64,000 nucleotides of DNA. Origin: Vallitalea okinawensis. GTDB lineage: Bacteria > Bacillota > Clostridia > Lachnospirales > PQDH01. This document shows positions 18,782-27,204 of this stretch, piece by piece; position 1 is the stretch's first letter, and each line of letters begins with the position of its first letter. Under the pieces are notes generated by a model, which saw only the letters and a list, made by a program, of their open reading frames with translations, did not search any database and was not told the DNA's origin. Where the stretch lies: contig NZ_PQDH01000006.1 of assembly GCF_002964605.1 (NCBI RefSeq), forward strand, positions 248,001-312,000, read 5' to 3'. A program made the position numbers and the translations under genes.

Positions 18782-19285
18782 CTATCTATCTAACCTTCTA
18801 TATCCAAACCAGTCAGGACGTAAATCGAATTCCTCTCCAGTTTCTTCAAGTTCAATATAGTGTGCGTCTTCTATATTCGATAAGAGACATGATTGAATAT
18901 CAACAACCTGATCAACATGACCCTCTTCTTCAAACAGATCCACCTCTTTCAAAGCCTTCTTTTTTGCTTCTTCAAGTGTTTCAGCAACAAAAAAGCCTAC
19001 GCTATGCACTTCTTGTGTTAAAGATTTATTATAACCACCCATCTGTACAAAATATAGTCTTTTACTCGAATTAGACTTTTGCTTTGATAATTTAACTCTA
19101 TAACCATTAGCGCCAACTATTAAGGCATAGCTATCCATATGCAATTTTTCTTGGATTCCATACCATTTTTCTTTTACCAAATTCATCGTATTGTCAATAT
19201 GATCTGCAACCACAAACTGCACATCATGAACCTCAATATTTGCACCTTTAACTTTCCCACCTAAACTTATCATATACAAATTCAT
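18782..19285 (-). CDS. DUF1543-family protein
   Basis: 167 residues from the ATG at 19285 (AAGGAG eight bases upstream; a GTG start three codons earlier overlaps the site). Two related halves: NLYMISLGGKVKGANIEVHD then FVVAD, and LYFVQMGGYNKSLTQEVHSVGFFVAET, with LGG/MGGY, E-x-H-x-V and FVxA repeated. This internal duplication and the GANIEVHDVQFVV motif are those of DUF1543. No catalytic role is known. Soluble; it precedes bioA, which has its own regulated promoter. Confidence 0.75.
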   Translation of the reverse strand: MNLYMISLGGKVKGANIEVHDVQFVVADHIDNTMNLVKEKWYGIQEKLHMDSYALIVGANGYRVKLSKQKSNSSKRLYFVQMGGYNKSLTQEVHSVGFFVAETLEEAKKKALKEVDLFEEEGHVDQVVDIQSCLLSNIEDAHYIELEETGEEFDLRPDWFGYRRLDR

Positions 19286-19321
19286 CGTAACCACTCCTTA
19301 TCACTTAAACATAAGTTCTTA

Positions 19322-19576
19322 CTACTTCTTCTCAATGTTAACAACAGTCGAACTTACGTACTCTTGATTAAACCATATTACTAAATTATCATCCTCTAAT
19401 CCTTGTCTAAAGTCAACACCTTCAACAAGAATTTTATCATCTACAAGAATACTATCTGCTAATTGATTTCCCCAGTTTTCCACAACAAAAACAGGTTTTA
19501 TTACTTTTTGAGTATCTGTTGCTTCCAATCTAACTGTTAGATCTTGTCCATAAGACCGGTTTTCATCAAACCTCAT
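19322..19576 (-). CDS. Small hypothetical protein
   Basis: 84 residues, no signal peptide or membrane segment; alternating hydrophobic stretches (PVFVVENWGNQL, KILVEGVDFRQGL, NLVIWFNQEY) suggest a small beta-sandwich. A stop codon lies just upstream in frame so the ATG at 19576 is the only reasonable start, but its GAAAGG site abuts the ATG and is poorly spaced. It precedes the DUF1543 gene by 36 bases on the same strand and may be cotranscribed with it. Family not recognised. Confidence 0.55.
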   Translation of the reverse strand: MRFDENRSYGQDLTVRLEATDTQKVIKPVFVVENWGNQLADSILVDDKILVEGVDFRQGLEDDNLVIWFNQEYVSSTVVNIEKK

Positions 19577-19893
19577 CCTTTCTGTTATTTATTGTACCAC
19601 ACTTTCAATACTAAATTACTACCTGGTTATTTGCACAATCCACGACAAGAACAGTAACGGTGTATATTTAGATTCATCTGTCTCCATTTTTCTATCCCAA
19701 CATCGAACTTGTATAAAGATAATTTATGTAGAATGCAGTAATCACTAGTGATATACACAAAGTATCTGCTTATAAAATATACGAATGGAAGGTTATTTTT
19801 GGGAACCCTTTTGATCATTTGGTACTGACCTTATGGTTATGCTATAATGAAGACTAGATGCAATACTTATACTAATATGAAATGAGGTTAAAG

Positions 19894-20574
19894 ATGACTC
19901 AAAATAAAATTAAATGTATGAAGGACTTGGAGATTTTCAGTGCTTTAGACGATTCTGAAAAAAAAATGGTTGTGCGTTTTGCACGCCCAGTCTTTTTCAA
20001 AAAGGGGCAATCAATTTTCATGGAGGGAATGCCATGTGACAAAATCTATTTCATTCGCTCAGGACGCATACTTTTATATAAGGTTTCAGTAGATGGTAAA
20101 GAAATGTCGTTAGATATCTTAAAAGGTGATGATATTTTCGGAGAAAATACAATTTTTGATGAGTCTTTACATTCATTTAGTGCAAAAGCTCTAGAGGATA
20201 CTTTCGTTTGTGTTTGTACAAAAGATGACTTCCTCGAGTTATTAAAAAATCCAATGATTTCTCTAAAAATTATTAAACAACTAACTAACAAGTTAAACGC
20301 TTACACTGAACATATGGCTAATATAGCTTTCAACGACGTGAAAGGTAGAATACTTAATATAATAAAGAAGTTAGTTGATGAACATGGTGAACCGACTGAG
20401 TCAGGAACAAAAATTAACATTATATTAAGTCATCAGGACATTGCCAATCTCGTAAATGCATCGAGAGTTATGGTTACGAATATCATAAATTCATTGAAAG
20501 GTGACGGGATTATCCTTGTGAAAAGTAGATATATCTACATTCCTGATAATAATAATCTTGAAATGAATTATTAA
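19894..20574 (+). CDS. Crp/Fnr-family transcriptional regulator
   Basis: 226 residues from the ATG at 19894, preceded by GAGG at six bases; the frame opens four codons earlier. Residues about 10-125 form a cyclic-nucleotide-binding-like beta barrel (FFKKGQSIFMEGMPCDKIYFI and GDDIFGENTIFDE), but the phosphate-binding cassette of true CRP is absent. The C-terminus carries the winged helix (SHQDIANLVNASRVMVTNII). Cysteines do not form an Fnr cluster pattern, so the effector is unknown. A TGC-TATAAT extended -10 lies near 19840-19848. Targets cannot be told. Confidence 0.85.
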   Translation: MTQNKIKCMKDLEIFSALDDSEKKMVVRFARPVFFKKGQSIFMEGMPCDKIYFIRSGRILLYKVSVDGKEMSLDILKGDDIFGENTIFDESLHSFSAKALEDTFVCVCTKDDFLELLKNPMISLKIIKQLTNKLNAYTEHMANIAFNDVKGRILNIIKKLVDEHGEPTESGTKINIILSHQDIANLVNASRVMVTNIINSLKGDGIILVKSRYIYIPDNNNLEMNY

Positions 20575-20600
20575 AATACCTTAAAAAGCACTTATCCTTA

Positions 20601-20700
20601 TGAACCGCCCCCAGAAGTTAGACCTAAAATCTAACTGATAGAGGTCGGTTTTTATATGGCAAAATATAGTTACGAACTCAACAAATCATTGCATACCTAA
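20601..20700 (+). mobile_element. Remnant of the left end of an IS3/IS150-type element
   Basis: Starts TGAACCGCCCCCAGAAGTTAG, which resembles IS3-family ends, contains a GTTAGA/TCTAAC hairpin, and then ATGGCAAAATATAGTTACGA, encoding MAKYSYEL, the usual start of IS3-family OrfA. The frame breaks off after about eight residues and stops at 20700. No transposase body or right end is present. Confidence 0.6.
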
Positions 20701-20754
20701 GGAGCGCTAATTTTCCTATCACTACACTATGTATTTATTAAAGTAAGCAAACAT

Positions 20755-20789
20755 AAAAAAATTAAGACCGCAATATTATAGCGGTCTTA
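20755..20789 (-). terminator. Rho-independent terminator of the SLH surface protein gene
   Basis: TAAGACCGC, loop TATAATATT, GCGGTCTTA, then a seven-T run on the reverse strand. Confidence 0.92.
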
Positions 20790-20805
20790 TCTATTAATAC
20801 TCTTT

Positions 20806-23800
20806 TTATTGTCCTGCTGCATTCATGATTAAATAAAATGCCCAGTGGTTATTATCTATATCACTAAATAGGTTATCATAAACCTTTGCTTCATCATCTT
20901 CTCTTTCAAAGACCCTGTTTATCATAGCTATGGCTTCAACACGTGTTACTACAGCATCAGGTTTGAAGCTACCATCACTGTATCCATTTACTATACCATC
21001 TTCTCGTAATGCACCAATAGCATTTTCAGCCCAATGATTCTCTGTATCGGTAAAACCTGCTTTGTCTTCGTTTATGTCAAGCCCTAAAATCTTTGACATA
21101 ATAACTGCTAGTTCCCCTCTTGTGATATCATTATTAGGTTTAAATGTATCATCTGAATAACCATTAATCACATCTAACTCACTAAGTATAACGATTTCTT
21201 CCTCTGCCCACATATCAGTATCAGAAAATTTACTTTCTCCCTGTATACCTTCACTCTCTAATAATCTACTTAGCATAACTGCTGCTTCTGCTCTAGATAG
21301 AGATTGATCTGGGCGGAAGGTACCATCACTGTACCCACTAACATATGCAATATTCTCGTATCCTTCTTTAAGTACAGGTTTTTCAGTGATTGTATAAATG
21401 GAACAATGGGTAATCTCAAACTCAGCCTGACCATCTTCATTAACTGCAGTTCCTGAAAGTTCAAGCTTCCCTGTTGTTTCGTTATAATAATACATGTAGA
21501 CTGTTTGATCATTTGCAAATTTTTCTACCTTAAATTTTATCTTAGCTTTAATTGGTAATTTACCTTCATATTTTGTCTTGATAATAAAGCCTTTTTCATC
21601 ATCTAGTTCTATATCCACTTCATCTTTATCAACAATCTCTATAGAAGGTTCAAAGTCCGCATTAACTTCCTCTTCAACTTCTGACTGACCATCAAATTCC
21701 CACTGATACCAGTCACCATCAATAACTAATTTTCCACCTTCTTCTTTTAAGGTTTCAAATACATCTTCTGAAATGGTCTCATTATCTTCCACTGTAACTT
21801 CGACTACTGCTTCCCCTTTTTCGCTTTCAAACTGTTCTATAATAATATCAGTAGTGTCTGTAGCTTCTGTTGTACTATCACTGCTACTGTTGCCACTATT
21901 TTTGTTACTCGAAGTTGCCCTTGTTACTGTGAGTATAGTCTCTGCTGTTGTATTACCATCCTGGGCTGTTACCACAATATTTATTTCATTTGCTCCTACA
22001 CTTAGTGCTACTTCTGCGGCTTGTCCACTTATTACTTCTTCTCCTTCGACTGTTACTGTTGCATTACTGTCATTTACTATTGGAGTTACTTCTATACTTG
22101 ATATGCCATTTGCTACACCAGCTCTGTACTCAGCTATACTGCTATCAAATGTGGGATCTAATGTTCCTCTACTTATACTCAAATCACTTAATGAAGCGTC
22201 ATCATTTCCTGCCCTTATCACAGTTATCACAGTCTCCGCTGTTGTACTGCCATCTTCGGCTGTTACAACAATATTTATCTCATTTGTTCCTATGCTAAGT
22301 GCTACTTCTGCTGCTTCTCCACTTGTTACTTCTTCACCTTCCACTGTTACTGTTGCATTAGTGGTTACTGCTGGCGTTACTTCTATTATTGTTATGTCAT
22401 TGGTCACATCAATCTCATAAATTGTAGTATTGCTATTAAATGTCGGGTTTAGTGTTCCAGAGCTTATATTCAAAGCACTTATCTTTACATCGTTACTAAA
22501 TGCCCTAGTCACTGTAATTACAGTCTCCGATGTTGTACTACCGTCTTCAGCTGTTACAACAATATTTATCTCATTTGTTCCTACGCTAAGTGCTACTTCT
22601 GCTGCTTCTCCACTTGTTACTTCTTCACCTTCCACTGTTACTGTTGCAGTACTGGTTACTGTTGGCGTTATTTCTATGCTTTTTATGTCATTGGTTACAT
22701 CTACGACATAATCAGTAATACTACTATCAAATGTAGGTGCTAATGCTCCTGTGCTTATATTCAAGCCACTTAATGTTGCATCATTATTGCCTTCCCTCAT
22801 CACTGTTATCACAGTCTCCGATGTACTACCGTCTTCGGCTGTTACAACAATATTTATCTCATTTGCTCCTACACTTAGTGCTACTTCTGCTACTTCTCCA
22901 CTTGTTACTTGTTCACCTTCCATTGTTACCGTTGCACTACTGGTTACTGTTGGCGTTACTTCTATACTTGTTATGTCATTGGTAACGTCTATCGTATATT
23001 CCGTAATATTACTATCAAACATTGGGTCTAATGTTCCTGTGCTTATACTTAGGTCAATTAATGTAGTGTCATTACTCATTTCATATATAGCCCAGCCATA
23101 CCATTCACTATCCGTTCCGTCACCATCGGATGTATCTTTCAAGTATGACGTTGCACTTCCATAGGGTACACGAATAGTTGGTGAATCCGTACTAGTGTTG
23201 CTGAATGTATTAGATTGGACACTAGGAACTGTTGCACCCAAAGTAAGATCATTTAACGAAGAACAGTCAATAAATGCCTTACTATCCATAGATGTTACAG
23301 AAGGTAATTCGATACTGACCAAGGAATTACACCAATCAAAGGCTGATGAGCCTATTGTAGTGACTTTTGGAAAATATACATCAGTTAAGCTTGAAGCATA
23401 TTTAAATCCTTTAGTTTCAATAGTTGTAGCTTCAGCTGCGCTTACGCTGACTAGTGAGTAGTTATTTTCAAATGCAGAATCTGGAATAATCTCAAGTTTT
23501 GGTATGTCTATACTTTTCAATACATTACATTCAAGAAAGGCTCCAGTTCCCAAGCTAGTAAGCTCTGGAAATTCAAGTGACGTTAGTTCCCAATTAAACT
23601 CAAAAGCATAAATTCCAATAGTTTCTACCATCGGCATATCCACACTAGCTAGTTCAAAACAATCGCTAAATGCTTTGTCTCCTATGGTAGTAGCATATGG
23701 TAGACTTACACTAGTAAGTTCATAGGCATCTTCAAATGCTCCATCACCAACTGTTTCTACTATAGGTAGGGACACACTCTCCAATACTTCACAGGCATAA

Positions 23801-24885
23801 AATGCACTATCTCCCAAGGTAGTAGCCGATGGTAAACTTATACTGGTCAGATTACTCTGTCTAAATGCCCCTTCACCAACTGTTTCTACTTTAGGTAGAG
23901 ATACACTCTCCAATGCATTACATGAATCAAATGCATAATATTCTATGGTAGTAGCCAATGGCAAGTTTATGCTACTAAGGCTATAATTATCTCTAAACGC
24001 ACTTTTACCAACTGTAATTACTTTAGGTAGATCTATGCTCTCCAATGATTCACAGTCAATAAATGCCTCATCCTCTATTGTTGTAGCTGATGGTAAAGTT
24101 ACACTAGTAAGTTTATTGTCACATGCAAATGCTGCATCACTAACTGTGATAACCTTGGGTAGGTCTATGCTTTCCAATGATGCACAGTAAGCAAATGCTT
24201 CATCTCCCAGAATAGTAGCTGATGGTAAACTTACACTAGTGAGCTCCTCGGCATATGTAAATGCTCCATTGCCAACTGTGATAACATTGGGTAGCGACAC
24301 ACTCTTCAATGATAAACAGTAAGCAAATGCATTATCTCCTAAAGTTGTAGCCAAGGGTAAACTTATACTAGTAAGATTGGTGCTATCAAATGCCCCCTTA
24401 CCAACTGTAACAACGTTAGGTAGAGACACTTCCTCCAATTCATAGCAACCATTAAAAGCATATTCCCCAAGGGCTGTAGCTGATGAAATTGTTATTTCTG
24501 TTAAATACTCAAATTCCCCTACAGTCATAATTCTATTTGCTCGCACGGTATTGTCAGCAGTATCCGTATCTACCGATGAGTCCGTTCCACTATCCACTGT
24601 TGCATTTTCAATAATTTCCAACTTCTCAATATAAATCAGATTGGCACCAATCCAATTAAAGTCGGTGCTATTGACAACTCCTTCTGTGATTGTTAAGGAT
24701 GTAACAGCATCAAGATCAGATACTACAGTTTCTATTGCATCTCCTAGACTACCAGAAGTAAATGTTTCGTCTATGGTAATTGTACCATCTACGTAACCGT
24801 TTGCATCTACTTCTAGGTAATGGAACCCACTGATTATAACTACCAATAATGTGGCTAATATACCTAGTATAATATTTCTCTTCAT
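20806..24885 (-). CDS. Secreted LRR/cadherin-like/SLH surface protein
   Basis: 1359 residues; AGGAGG precedes the ATG. Signal-anchor-like N-terminus (about 1-28). Residues about 122-580 are BspA-type leucine-rich repeats of 23 residues, alternating two flavours (LTSVSLPSATTLGDxAF and LESVSLPKVxTVGxGAF). Residues about 605-985 hold four cadherin-like beta-sandwich repeats (NDATLSGLNISTGALAPTFD start, AEDGSTTSETVITVTR end). After an acidic linker, three S-layer homology domains (about 1173-1359; YVSGYSDGTFRPDQSLSRAE, VINGYSDDTFKPN, IVNGYSDGSFKPD) tether it to cell-wall polymer. It probably binds glycans, proteins or host/environmental surfaces outside the cell. Monocistronic. Confidence 0.92.
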   Translation of the reverse strand: MKRNIILGILATLLVVIISGFHYLEVDANGYVDGTITIDETFTSGSLGDAIETVVSDLDAVTSLTITEGVVNSTDFNWIGANLIYIEKLEIIENATVDSGTDSSVDTDTADNTVRANRIMTVGEFEYLTEITISSATALGEYAFNGCYELEEVSLPNVVTVGKGAFDSTNLTSISLPLATTLGDNAFAYCLSLKSVSLPNVITVGNGAFTYAEELTSVSLPSATILGDEAFAYCASLESIDLPKVITVSDAAFACDNKLTSVTLPSATTIEDEAFIDCESLESIDLPKVITVGKSAFRDNYSLSSINLPLATTIEYYAFDSCNALESVSLPKVETVGEGAFRQSNLTSISLPSATTLGDSAFYACEVLESVSLPIVETVGDGAFEDAYELTSVSLPYATTIGDKAFSDCFELASVDMPMVETIGIYAFEFNWELTSLEFPELTSLGTGAFLECNVLKSIDIPKLEIIPDSAFENNYSLVSVSAAEATTIETKGFKYASSLTDVYFPKVTTIGSSAFDWCNSLVSIELPSVTSMDSKAFIDCSSLNDLTLGATVPSVQSNTFSNTSTDSPTIRVPYGSATSYLKDTSDGDGTDSEWYGWAIYEMSNDTTLIDLSISTGTLDPMFDSNITEYTIDVTNDITSIEVTPTVTSSATVTMEGEQVTSGEVAEVALSVGANEINIVVTAEDGSTSETVITVMREGNNDATLSGLNISTGALAPTFDSSITDYVVDVTNDIKSIEITPTVTSTATVTVEGEEVTSGEAAEVALSVGTNEINIVVTAEDGSTTSETVITVTRAFSNDVKISALNISSGTLNPTFNSNTTIYEIDVTNDITIIEVTPAVTTNATVTVEGEEVTSGEAAEVALSIGTNEINIVVTAEDGSTTAETVITVIRAGNDDASLSDLSISRGTLDPTFDSSIAEYRAGVANGISSIEVTPIVNDSNATVTVEGEEVISGQAAEVALSVGANEINIVVTAQDGNTTAETILTVTRATSSNKNSGNSSSDSTTEATDTTDIIIEQFESEKGEAVVEVTVEDNETISEDVFETLKEEGGKLVIDGDWYQWEFDGQSEVEEEVNADFEPSIEIVDKDEVDIELDDEKGFIIKTKYEGKLPIKAKIKFKVEKFANDQTVYMYYYNETTGKLELSGTAVNEDGQAEFEITHCSIYTITEKPVLKEGYENIAYVSGYSDGTFRPDQSLSRAEAAVMLSRLLESEGIQGESKFSDTDMWAEEEIVILSELDVINGYSDDTFKPNNDITRGELAVIMSKILGLDINEDKAGFTDTENHWAENAIGALREDGIVNGYSDGSFKPDAVVTRVEAIAMINRVFEREDDEAKVYDNLFSDIDNNHWAFYLIMNAAGQ
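21915..23075 (-). repeat. Four tandem cadherin-like coding repeats (about 270-280 bp each)
   Basis: Within the SLH protein gene. Units share near-identical stretches such as ACAATATTTATCTCATTTG and ACTTCTTCACCTTCCACTG, indicating recent duplication or conversion. Confidence 0.85.
23150..24520 (-). repeat. Leucine-rich coding repeats (69 bp units, 138 bp pairs)
   Basis: About twenty 23-residue BspA-type units in alternating A/B flavours in the SLH protein gene, diverged at the nucleotide level more than the cadherin-like units. Confidence 0.8.
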
Positions 24886-25017
24886 TACTTGTCCTCCTTA
24901 TTTTTTCTTATGTATCTTGTTACTTATTGCTTAATTACATTTGTCACTTCAATCCCAATATTTTTAATTTTGTAGAAACTCTTTCATTTTATCAATCAAA
25001 CCAAATCTTACTATGTA

Positions 25018-25713
25018 TTATTCATTAGTAAAAAAGACATCTGACTCAAACTTTTTCTCTAACTCGTTATATATTGTTTCTACTATTTTTTTATCAAAAT
25101 CAATACCTAGCGAGTTTAGATTATAACTAATAAGTGGAATAGCAAGTTCAGAGATTTCTTGTTCTACTTCATTCTTTAACATATATAATATAATAGCGTC
25201 AATAGAACTTATGAAGCATATCGCAGTTATTTTTATATCCATAATTTTTAGATTGTGGTTATCTCGAAATCTTTCTAGTGTTTTTTCCGTACCTAAATAA
25301 GCATATTCTGTAAATTTCCTAACATTATCTTCAAATAACTTATTATTTCCTACTTCCTTTAGTCTTAATAGAATGGCTTCTCTTCTATATTTATGAATCA
25401 TTAATAAAGTTATTGAAATGCTTCTAACAATATATTCCAAAGGTTTTTCAAGATATGTATCAGTGGCTTTCCAAACTATTTGAAATATCCTATTGGAGAA
25501 ATCCTCATAAATTTCAAGGAATAACTCTTCTTTATTAGCAAAGTAATTGTAAAAACTTCCAATAGAGATATCTAATTTGGAAATAATATCTCTGATAGAG
25601 GTATTATAATAACCCTTTTCTAAGAAAAGCTCTAATGATGTTTCATAAATCTTTTGCTTTTTATCTGCTTTTCTTTTTTCAGTTTTAGCACTTTTTTTAT
25701 AGATAAGTATCAC
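25018..25713 (-). CDS. TetR/AcrR-family regulator
   Basis: 231 residues. TetR helix-turn-helix near residues 20-65: KKQKIYETSLELFLEKGYYN then SIRDIISKLDISIGSFYNYFANKEEL. The remaining helical part is the ligand-binding and dimer domain; the ligand is unknown. The GTG at 25713 overlaps the AGAGGTG site, so the true start is uncertain (a few codons). A palindrome TGAAC-TAT-GTTCA lies just upstream and is a likely autoregulatory site. No target operon is evident beside it. Confidence 0.85.
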   Translation of the reverse strand: MILIYKKSAKTEKRKADKKQKIYETSLELFLEKGYYNTSIRDIISKLDISIGSFYNYFANKEELFLEIYEDFSNRIFQIVWKATDTYLEKPLEYIVRSISITLLMIHKYRREAILLRLKEVGNNKLFEDNVRKFTEYAYLGTEKTLERFRDNHNLKIMDIKITAICFISSIDAIILYMLKNEVEQEISELAIPLISYNLNSLGIDFDKKIVETIYNELEKKFESDVFFTNE

Positions 25714-25727
25714 CTCTTTTCAAACTT

Positions 25728-25740
25728 TGAACATAGTTCA
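25728..25740. promoter_or_regulatory. Palindrome upstream of tetR gene, candidate operator
   Basis: TGAACATAGTTCA: five-base arms around a three-base centre, 15 bases before the TetR gene start. Confidence 0.5.
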
Positions 25741-25896
25741 CTTTTTATAATAACATAATTTCTCAAAATGTCAATCCTTCTTTATAAGTGTAATGATTAT
25801 CAATTGCATGGCACCAAGAATAGTAAAATTGATGTTATATCACTTCTGTGTTCGGACTTGCACTCTATAGATAGTATCTACACTTGACTTATTTAA

Positions 25897-25931
25897 AGAG
25901 CCAATAAGATGTTTATTCTCTTATTGGCTCT
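25897..25931. terminator. Strong 13-bp hairpin in a gene-free stretch
   Basis: AGAGCCAATAAGA pairs perfectly with TCTTATTGGCTCT around a nine-base loop. TTTAAATAAG follows on the reverse strand. It lies in a 25714-26272 gap that holds no gene but several palindromes. Confidence 0.55.
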
Positions 25932-26031
25932 CTAGAACTTCTTATTTATTTACTTAAACGCAATCATGCCTATTTAATCAGTTTTAGTTCTTAATAACAC
26001 TCCATTATATATAGGTATGAAAAGCAAATTC

Positions 26032-26081
26032 AAAAAAAGCCGTTATTTATGATATGGCTCACCGTACTGCATCCAACGGCT
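26032..26081 (-). terminator. Terminator-like inverted repeat with T run
   Basis: AGCCGTT and AACGGCT enclose 30 bases; a T7 run follows on the reverse strand. It may end the transcript of the flavin-binding-like gene at 26273. Confidence 0.45.
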
Positions 26082-26106
26082 GTTTTGCATTACTCTTTGT
26101 ATTTAG

Positions 26107-26183
26107 CAGACAGAGGGACAGGGATTTGTCTGATATTGAATGACCAATTTCTTTTACAAGAAAAGACCCTGTCCCCATGTCTG
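26107..26183. repeat. REP/MITE-like palindromic element
   Basis: Arms CAGACAGAGGGACAGGG and CCCTGTCCCCATGTCTG (15 of 17 complementary) enclose 43 bases. GGGACAGGG palindromes of this kind are often mobilised by IS200-like TnpA-REP proteins; no such gene is in the window. Confidence 0.6.
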
Positions 26184-26272
26184 TTTATAAAGCTATATCA
26201 CCTTTTTTACCTTTAGTATAAGCTAGAAATAATTTACTGAAATCCAATGAGAGCTAGTCTTTTTATTAACTA

Positions 26273-26716
26273 TTAGTATTTAATCTCATCCATCATACCA
26301 GTTTCATTTGGTACGAATACAGATGAAAATATAACTTTAACTAGATTCATCTCAGTAAGGTCTGTAAGGAAATCTTTTAACATTGGATACTTTTCAAACA
26401 CTAGATTAGTTCCTAATTCAAATTCTTTCTTTTCATCAATGATTTTTGCTATTCCATCTATATTAATATATGAAATACCAGCTATTTCATCAAGTGTATT
26501 TGCACCACTATATATTGTTATATACACTTTTTCATTAAATTTAATCTCATTAATTTTGTTACTTTGATTATGTGTGAGAATGTATAAAGCGTTATTGTCG
26601 TTATTTATTGCAAATTCTAATAATCTTGATTTAGCGTTCCCTTCTCTTGTAACAGTTGATAATGTCATAAGTAATTGATTGTTAAGTACTTCTTTAATTA
26701 AATCTTTTGATTTCAT
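26273..26716 (-). CDS. Pyridoxamine 5'-phosphate oxidase-like flavin-binding protein
   Basis: 147 residues, AAGGAG upstream of the ATG. Pattern QLLMTLSTVTREGNAKSRLLEF, ALYILTHNQSNKINEIKFNEKVYITI and YINIDGIAKII fits the split-barrel PNPOx-like family (general stress protein 26 type), which bind FMN or F420-like cofactors and reduce small substrates. True PdxH residues are not evident, so an oxidase role in vitamin B6 synthesis is unlikely. Its start overlaps the 3' end of a decayed MATE gene. Confidence 0.7.
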   Translation of the reverse strand: MKSKDLIKEVLNNQLLMTLSTVTREGNAKSRLLEFAINNDNNALYILTHNQSNKINEIKFNEKVYITIYSGANTLDEIAGISYINIDGIAKIIDEKKEFELGTNLVFEKYPMLKDFLTDLTEMNLVKVIFSSVFVPNETGMMDEIKY

Positions 26717-27070
26717 AATAAATCTCCTTTTCTTTTTTTGTTGTCCAGTATTTCACATAATAAAACAATAATAACATAATTGATAATAATTCAGCTGTCG
26801 GTACAGATAACCATATGCCATCTATACTAAATATTTTAGGTAATAATAGATTTCCAATTAAAACAAATACAAGAGTTCTCATTAGTGATAAAAGAAATGA
26901 AGTCTTGCTGTTTGTAATTGTAGTAAAGAAATTAATAATAAAATATTTAATCTCATAAATAAATAACTATAAGAAAATAGATTAAAGCCGTTATTGCCTG
27001 ATCATATACATTCGTATTTCTGTTAACAGATACTTCGATTAATAATGATAACTGTTGGTATCACTAATCT
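26694..27070 (-). pseudogene. Decayed MATE-family efflux pump, C-terminal part
   Basis: Reverse strand carries INFFTTI, LLSLMRTLVFVLIGNLLLP, IDGIWLSVPTAELLSI and a final basic tail, typical of the MATE (DinF/MepA) C-terminal half. Continuing upstream, VYDQAITA and FNLFSYSYLFM are in two other frames, so at least two frameshifts occur near 26945 and 26985; the N-terminal half is missing. It is divergent from a MerR-type regulator, the usual arrangement for a regulated pump. Confidence 0.7.
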
Positions 27071-27204
27071 TGATAGTATGACTAAGTTAAATTTTGGTTT
27101 AAAGGGCTTGTTGTAAAACCTCCTATCTTGATTTTTCATTGTATATTTGCTACTATAATCATTGTAAAGTATATTGTAACAATATAGTCAAGGAGGTATT
27201 TATA

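Noticed and set aside
19627-19818. 63-codon reverse frame ending CSCRGLCK
   Set aside because: No ribosome site, odd composition, and not in an operon context; most likely chance.
21773-23461. Several forward-strand frames of 80-215 codons over the SLH protein gene
   Set aside because: They are antisense shadows of a strongly repetitive gene (low-complexity Ser/Thr/Val or Leu/His), without ribosome sites.
20806-24885. Regular repeats resembling a CRISPR array
   Set aside because: Units are 69 and about 270 bases, coding in one frame, and diverge as protein repeats; there are no spacers or cas genes.
26045-26070. Short similarity to the 3' end of rlmH (GEPYHK-stop on the reverse strand)
   Set aside because: Only about 25 bases, inside a terminator-like inverted repeat; too short to claim a gene copy.
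27139-27204. TTG start giving 22 extra residues to the MerR protein
   Set aside because: No ribosome site, Cys/Tyr-rich segment unlike the family, and it covers a likely -10 box.
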